A DNA stretch of 10,979 nt. It comes from REEB509 sp049314555 (lineage in GTDB: Bacteria > Pseudomonadota > Alphaproteobacteria > Caulobacterales > Aquidulcibacteraceae). This document shows positions 7,215 through 10,979 of this stretch, piece by piece (position 1 is the stretch's first letter; each line of letters opens with the position of its first letter). Location of the stretch: positions 1 through 10,979 of the forward strand of contig JBMOEW010000061.1 in NCBI GenBank assembly GCA_049314555.1, given 5' to 3'. The notes beneath the pieces were generated by a model. That model had not been told where the DNA came from, made no database searches, and worked only from the letters and a program-made list of their open reading frames with translations. A program made the position numbers and the translations under genes.

Positions 7215-7989
7215 GATCTGTCTCCTTTGCTTGAGTCTCAATCGGCAGGCCCGCCGCCCAGGCGATGCCCCGGCGCAAGATCTGGTGGAAGGCGGGGGAA
7301 GTCCAAGAGCAGCGTTCCACATCGGGATAAAACGGGGTGCGATGGGGCGCATCGTAGTGACCACGGCAATGGCCGAGCGTACAATAGAGCACCGCGCCTT
7401 CGCCCAGCGGCCGCAGGTACAGCACTGGGCGTGGCGCATCATCGGGCCAGTCCGCGGCGATGAAGCCTGGGGCGGCGCCAGTGAAGCGCGTCTCCATCAA
7501 GACCTCCAGCCCCGGTTGAAGGGTCGACAGATAAAGCTCGTCGACCGTTTCGAAGTCCTCGATTCCTTGCGTGAGGGGATGGTTCGGCGCGACGTTGCGC
7601 ACGTGATAGGCGCCGATCGGCGGATGCGCCAAAAACTGCGAGCCCAAAGCGTGGATGAAGTCATGCGCCTCTTGCCGCGCGGCAACGCCATTTTCGGTCC
7701 AAGCCAGGAGTGAATTGGTGGCGTGCAAGGCGAACCACCGGCCGCCGCGCGTCACGAAATCCTCGAGTGCGCTGGCGGCTTCGTCCGACGGCTGAAGGTT
7801 GCACGTATAGGTGATCAAGAACTGACACGCTTTCAACTTTTCAGTATCTTCAAAGCTATCAGCGACTCCGACGCGGAGTTGTTCATGCGCCGCCAAATGC
7901 GTCAGCAATTGCAGCCGCGCATAATCGAAGTCGTGCGCCATCCCGCCAGTGATCAAGCGGCCGTCGATGCGGGAGGGGGGAGGGTTCAT
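7204..7989 (-). CDS. ThuA-like domain protein
   Basis: A 261-residue protein with the ThuA-like fold, a class I glutamine-amidotransferase-like alpha/beta domain. Visible pieces in order: ITGGMAHDF (13-21), LEDFVTRGGRWFALHAT (75-91) with His89, LGSQFLAHPP (115-124), HPLTQGIEDFETVDELY (137-153), and YCTLGHCRGHY (202-212) with RRGIAWAAGL at the C-terminus. No signal peptide is seen, so it is likely cytoplasmic. The family was named for a trehalose-utilisation gene, and most members have no proven reaction. There is no nucleophilic Cys in the amidotransferase position that I can identify. The ATG at 7987-7989 overlaps the preceding SDR stop (ATGA), and its own stop lies 11 bp inside the Rieske gene. 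It is therefore tightly coupled to oxygenase production, which argues for a role on a pathway intermediate. The open frame continues upstream through the SDR gene; I chose the coupled ATG. Confidence 0.85.
   Translation of the reverse strand: MNPPPSRIDGRLITGGMAHDFDYARLQLLTHLAAHEQLRVGVADSFEDTEKLKACQFLITYTCNLQPSDEAASALEDFVTRGGRWFALHATNSLLAWTENGVAARQEAHDFIHALGSQFLAHPPIGAYHVRNVAPNHPLTQGIEDFETVDELYLSTLQPGLEVLMETRFTGAAPGFIAADWPDDAPRPVLYLRPLGEGAVLYCTLGHCRGHYDAPHRTPFYPDVERCSWTSPAFHQILRRGIAWAAGLPIETQAKETDHGR
7221..7226 (-). promoter_or_regulatory. Ribosome binding site that fixes the Rieske oxygenase start
   Basis: AGGAGA on the minus strand, six bases before the ATG at 7212-7214. It is inside the 3' end of the ThuA-like gene. 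It selects this start over upstream in-frame codons, none of which has comparable pairing. Confidence 0.75.
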
Positions 7990-8726
7990 GCAGTCAGCCC
8001 ACCGTCGACACTGAATAACGCCCCCGTCACAAACTGCGCTTCTTCGCTGATCAGGAACGCGACCGCGCTTGCGATATCGCCTGGTTCCCCCACAAACCCT
8101 ATCGGGTGAAGCGAGGCGGCTCTTGCTCTGGCTGCGGCCGCGTCGCCGCCGGCGGAGCGTAAGCGCTGCACCATCGGCGTTTCCACCGAGCCCGGGAGCA
8201 CCGCATTGCAGCGGATATTGAGCCCCTGACGGCCGCAATAGACAGCGACCGTCTTCGTCAACATATGCAGGCCTGCTTTGCTGGCGCAATAGCCGGCCAT
8301 TTCGCCCACTGCGCGCACGCCCGCCGCCGAGCCGATATTGACGATGCGCCCGCCGCCGGACTTGCCCATCAAGCGTACCGCCTGGCGACAACCCAAGAAG
8401 GCACCGTCCAAGTTAACGCTCAAGATCGCCCGCCAGCGCGCAAAACTAAGCTCTTCAAAAGGCTCCGGGCCCGGATTGACGCCAGCGTTATTGATCAAGA
8501 CATCCCATTTCGGGTGCGCGGCGCTCAATCTCTCCCAGGCCGCTTCATCGCTGACATCCAAAGCGAAGAAACGCCCTTTGATCTCGTCTGCCAGGGCCTC
8601 GCCCTCCGGTGCCTTACGGTCGGCCACAACAACCAGCGCCCCGTCGCGCGCGAGTCTGCGCGCGATCGCCGCGCCGATGCCTTCGGCCGCGCCCGTCACC
8701 ACGGCGATTGTCCGGTCCTGGCTCAT
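7986..8726 (-). CDS. Short-chain dehydrogenase/reductase (SDR), classical, probably NAD(H)
   Basis: A 246-residue classical SDR with all family hallmarks. The nucleotide-binding motif is TGAAEGIG (11-18). Asp36 at the end of beta-2 (VVVADRK) favours NAD(H) over NADP(H). NNAG is at 79-82, Asn105 in SVNLDG, catalytic Ser133 in IGSAAG, Tyr146-x3-Lys150 (YCASK), PG at 178-179 and the C-terminal VDGG. It oxidises an alcohol to a ketone or the reverse; with NAD preference, oxidation of a hydroxylated intermediate is the likelier direction. It follows the first SDR after 10 bp with a modest ribosome site, and its TGA overlaps the ThuA-like ATG. The substrate is not deducible, but a P450 or Rieske product would fit. 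Confidence 0.93.
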   Translation of the reverse strand: MSQDRTIAVVTGAAEGIGAAIARRLARDGALVVVADRKAPEGEALADEIKGRFFALDVSDEAAWERLSAAHPKWDVLINNAGVNPGPEPFEELSFARWRAILSVNLDGAFLGCRQAVRLMGKSGGGRIVNIGSAAGVRAVGEMAGYCASKAGLHMLTKTVAVYCGRQGLNIRCNAVLPGSVETPMVQRLRSAGGDAAAARARAASLHPIGFVGEPGDIASAVAFLISEEAQFVTGALFSVDGGLTA

Positions 8727-8736
8727 TGCGCCCCGC

Positions 8737-9501
8737 TCAGTACTGCACGCGTTTGGTGAAACCGCCGTCGATCACCAGATTGGCTCCCGTAATATAGCCG
8801 GCCAGCGGGCTAGCAAGAAACGCTACGGCCGAAGCGACTTCGTCAGGGGTCCCCATGCGGCCAATGGGAATAGTAGAGAGTGTCTTTTCGTAAAATTCGG
8901 GCATGTTTTTCTTTAGAAAAGCCCATCCACCGACGTCCGCCCAGATTGGTCCAGGCGATATCGTATTCACGCGCACCCCCTTGGGCGCAAGCGCCTGAGA
9001 AAGGTTTTTCGCGTAGTTGATCAAGCCTGCCTTCATCACGTTGTAGGGCTGCGGTACACTGAAGGTTTCCAGGGCTGCGGTCGATGAGATCATGACGATG
9101 GCGCTGGATCCCGCGCTTTCCAAATGGGGCTTGGCAGCCTCCACCAAATAATATGGTGCCATAAGGTCCAACTCGAAATTCGCTTGCCACTGCTCTGGCC
9201 CTGTGCGGCCGCCGCCGCCTGCGCTGACGTTGGAGACCAAGACATCAAGCCCCCCAAAGGCGCTTGCGGCGGCCTCGACAAACGCCTGCAGCGCGGCTCC
9301 GTCTCCCACATCGACGGCTTGCGCGAACACCGTTGCTCCTCCTGCCTTAAGCGCGGCTGCGGCGGCCTCTACGGTTTCGCTGGTGCGGGCGCAAATGGCG
9401 ACAGCGCAGCCTTCCATGGCAAGTCGTTCTGCGCACGCGCGTCCAATGCCGCGGGTTGCACCGGTGATTAGCGCGCGCTTGCCCTTGAGTTGCAAATCCA
9501 T
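8737..9501 (-). CDS. SDR family oxidoreductase with a variant active site, probably NADP(H)
   Basis: A 254-residue SDR. The cofactor motif is TGATRGIG (13-20), and Arg39 (ICARTSE) suggests NADP(H). The catalytic Ser is at 139-140 (MISSTAA) and the Tyr153-x3-Lys157 pair reads YNVMK. Two usual residues differ. The NNAG motif is replaced by NVSA (91-94), and the structural/catalytic Asn of the tetrad appears as Asp112 (ELDLMAPYYL). PG (183-184) and the C-terminal VIDGGFT are present. Other SDRs share these substitutions, so it is likely still active, but it is clearly from a different subfamily than its neighbour. It lies 11 bp after the P450 gene and 10 bp before the second SDR. Having one NADP-type and one NAD-type SDR side by side would allow stereo-inversion or a two-step oxidation. 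Confidence 0.92.
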   Translation of the reverse strand: MDLQLKGKRALITGATRGIGRACAERLAMEGCAVAICARTSETVEAAAAALKAGGATVFAQAVDVGDGAALQAFVEAAASAFGGLDVLVSNVSAGGGGRTGPEQWQANFELDLMAPYYLVEAAKPHLESAGSSAIVMISSTAALETFSVPQPYNVMKAGLINYAKNLSQALAPKGVRVNTISPGPIWADVGGWAFLKKNMPEFYEKTLSTIPIGRMGTPDEVASAVAFLASPLAGYITGANLVIDGGFTKRVQY

Positions 9502-9512
9502 GATCTCGTCTT

Positions 9513-10820
9513 TCAGGAACGGGCTGTGAAGGTGATGGGCAGGCTGAGAAGACCGCGGTGCTGGGCGCTTGGAACCCTCATGAGCGCTACTTCTGGCACT
9601 GCCAGTGCGATCGCGTCCAAGCGGTCCAAGAGGCTTCGGAACGCGATCTGCAGCTCTTTCCGCGCCAGCATGGCTCCAACGCAGAAGTGAATGCCGCCGC
9701 CAAAAGAAAGGTGTTGTGGTGCGTTTGTTCTGCTCAAGTCGATGGCGGCGGCGTTGGGAAAGAAACTCTCGTCGCGATTGCCGGCGCCGTAACGCACATG
9801 CACCACCGCGCCGGCCGGGATGGTGATATCTCCAAACTGGACGTCCACCTTCGCTTTGCGATAGTGGCCTTGGACCGGGGCCTCGGCCCGCAAAATCTCT
9901 TCAACAAAGATCCGCATGTCTTTGGCGTCGCCATGACGGAGTCGCGCTTGCAGTTGCGAATCTTGCGCCAGATACAAGACGCCCGAAGCAATCGTGTTTG
10001 TGGTTGTTTCGTTGCCGGCGACCATCAACTGCATTAAAATTGACGCGATTTCGGCGTCGCTGAGGAGGGCACCAGCTTCATCCTTTGTGTTGGCGAGGTC
10101 GGACAGAATGGAGTCTGAAGGGTGTTCGCGCCTTAGCCGGACTTGCGCCAGGAGAAACTCTAGCGCTTCCTTCTGCAGTCCGGCGCACGTGACCAGTCGC
10201 GCGTCGTCCCCCATGAGACCAAGGATTTGGATCATCGCGTCAGACCAGAGCTTGATCTTATCGATTTCGCTGATCGCCACGCCCAACTGATCGGCGATCA
10301 CCGTGAGAGGTAGCGGCGCAGCGAAGGTGGGCACGAGGTCGCACGTTCCTTGCGCAGCAAACCCATCAATCAGCCGGTCTATCGTTTCCTGAATGAACGG
10401 GACCAGTTTTTCCACGCGCTCAGCGCTGAAGACCAAATTGACCAAGGGGCGCAGCCGTGTGTGCACCGGGGGATCAGCGCCGACCAGCGTTGGCGTGATC
10501 TTGACCGTGCCGGCAAGTATTGCGGTCGCCTCCGCCGGCATCCCGCCTGGGCGTAAGGCAGGGCGATCAACGACGGACGAGAAGCGATCATTATCGCGCA
10601 AGACATCCTGAATCTGGCGATAGCCAGCCACAATCCAAATGCCGGTTTCGTTGTCTTGATGGACCCCCTCATGGGCATGAAGCGCTTGGTAATACGCCCA
10701 AGGGGAAGCGATGACTTCGGGGTCGCGCAAGCTGAAGGCTGACGGGCTTAGCTTTGCGCTATGCGCGGGACACCGTTGGGCGGCGTCTCGGCTAATGCGT
10801 CCGTCCCTGGGCACGTCCAT
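9513..10820 (-). CDS. Cytochrome P450
   Basis: A 435-residue soluble bacterial P450 with no membrane anchor. Motifs in order: the C-helix region GADPPVHTRLR (114-124), I-helix AGNETTTN (268-275) with the O2-activating Thr, ExxR Glu308-Arg311 (EEILR), and heme loop FGGGIHFCVG (373-382) with Cys380 as axial ligand. It is class I, needing a ferredoxin, and an adrenodoxin-type ferredoxin ends the same operon. It probably hydroxylates a hydrophobic substrate. I place the start at ATG 10818-10820 because AGAGGGGA (10826-10833) precedes it. An in-frame GTG 17 codons upstream (10869-10871) lacks an equally good site and would add an unusual basic N-terminus. It is the first gene of the six-gene minus-strand operon. 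The CYP family cannot be named by eye. Confidence 0.94.
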   Translation of the reverse strand: MDVPRDGRISRDAAQRCPAHSAKLSPSAFSLRDPEVIASPWAYYQALHAHEGVHQDNETGIWIVAGYRQIQDVLRDNDRFSSVVDRPALRPGGMPAEATAILAGTVKITPTLVGADPPVHTRLRPLVNLVFSAERVEKLVPFIQETIDRLIDGFAAQGTCDLVPTFAAPLPLTVIADQLGVAISEIDKIKLWSDAMIQILGLMGDDARLVTCAGLQKEALEFLLAQVRLRREHPSDSILSDLANTKDEAGALLSDAEIASILMQLMVAGNETTTNTIASGVLYLAQDSQLQARLRHGDAKDMRIFVEEILRAEAPVQGHYRKAKVDVQFGDITIPAGAVVHVRYGAGNRDESFFPNAAAIDLSRTNAPQHLSFGGGIHFCVGAMLARKELQIAFRSLLDRLDAIALAVPEVALMRVPSAQHRGLLSLPITFTARS

Positions 10821-10979
10821 TGTATTCCCCTCTGCATTCCGGCCACCATGCTGCCAATGCGCTTTTTTCACCTGTGTCTAAAAGTGCGCGAAGCGCCGCC
10901 AACGGTCAAGCAGTATGCAGCTGCACTGTCGGTGACACGGGATATGTCCGATTTTTGTAGCAAGCGATTTGTCCGGTGT
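10821..10979 (-). promoter_or_regulatory. Upstream region of the P450 operon
   Basis: These 159 bases precede the operon and end at the window edge. The Shine-Dalgarno AGAGGGGA is at 10826-10833. TTGACC (minus strand, 10904-10909) could be a -35, but no good -10 stands 16-18 bases after it, so the promoter is not placed with confidence. A perfect palindrome TGCAGCTGCA lies at 10916-10925, and two 10-base direct repeats lie at 10941-10975. These are candidate regulator sites. Confidence 0.35.
10941..10975. repeat. Two 10-bp direct repeats upstream of the P450 gene
   Basis: GATATGTCCG (10941-10950) and GATTTGTCCG (10966-10975) match at 9 of 10 positions and start 25 bp apart. They lie 120-155 bp upstream of the P450 start, at a distance suited to an activator or repressor. 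The first is part of an imperfect palindrome GGATATGTCC. They could continue beyond the window. Confidence 0.35.

Noticed and set aside
7215..7442. Upstream extension of the Rieske oxygenase frame by 76 codons
   Set aside because: It lies inside the ThuA-like gene, gives a Cys/Arg-rich sequence without family similarity, and the ATG at 7212-7214 has a strong ribosome site.
7990..8391. Upstream extension of the ThuA-like frame
   Set aside because: It is a shadow of the SDR gene, low-complexity Arg/Gly-rich. The ATG overlapping the SDR stop is the natural coupled start.
8265..8916. Overlapping plus-strand frames of 160-190 codons opposite the SDR genes
   Set aside because: They are typical antisense open frames of GC-rich genes; composition is unlike a real protein and no ribosome site is seen.
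10821..10871. GTG start for the P450, 17 codons upstream
   Set aside because: The ATG at 10818-10820 has AGAGGGGA at good spacing; the GTG leader has no P450 similarity.
10880..10909. TTGACC with a downstream T-rich hexamer as the P450 operon promoter
   Set aside because: The best -10-like sequence (TTTTAG) would need a 20-base spacer, and at 17-18 bases the match is poor, so it is not listed as a promoter.

Overview
The window is GC-rich bacterial DNA. It most resembles an alphaproteobacterium of the sphingomonad/Caulobacterales kind. The evidence is a large TonB-dependent receptor of the sphingomonad type, a spinster-like MFS carrier, a single-subunit Rieske oxygenase, tightly overlapping oxidoreductase genes, and no genes of enteric or Gram-positive character. 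The genus assignment is inference.

Layout. Positions 1-740 are a decayed boundary zone. It holds a minus-strand remnant of an IS3-family transposase (three in-frame stops and a frameshift at a perfect 11-bp inverted repeat), then what looks like the degenerate 3' part of a plus-strand tRNA gene and a Rho-independent terminator. Positions 740-920 hold nothing I can recognise. Positions 922-3393 (minus) are a TonB-dependent outer-membrane receptor with its own terminator hairpin. A 216-bp divergent intergenic region (3394-3609) separates it from a plus-strand pair, a carboxymuconolactone decarboxylase-family protein and an MFS transporter, coupled by an ATGA overlap. From 10820 down to 5531 runs a minus-strand operon of six genes: cytochrome P450, SDR, SDR, ThuA-like protein, Rieske non-heme iron oxygenase alpha subunit, and an adrenodoxin-type [2Fe-2S] ferredoxin. 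Gaps between its genes are about 10 bp or are overlaps. Its last gene converges with the MFS gene and overlaps it by 19 bp.

How the genes fit together (inference). The receptor would take a ligand across the outer membrane and the MFS carrier would move it, or a product, across the inner membrane. The P450 and Rieske enzyme would hydroxylate or cleave it, two SDRs would oxidise or reduce the resulting alcohols or ketones, and the CMD-family and ThuA-like proteins would act on later or side intermediates. The ferredoxin can supply electrons to the P450, the Rieske oxygenase or both. No ferredoxin reductase, Rieske beta subunit or transcription regulator is in the window. This looks like an uptake-plus-catabolism locus for a hydrophobic, probably cyclic (aromatic, terpenoid or steroid-like) compound. 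The substrate cannot be read from the sequence. The combination, especially a ThuA-like gene translationally linked to a Rieske oxygenase, is the most interesting part of the window.
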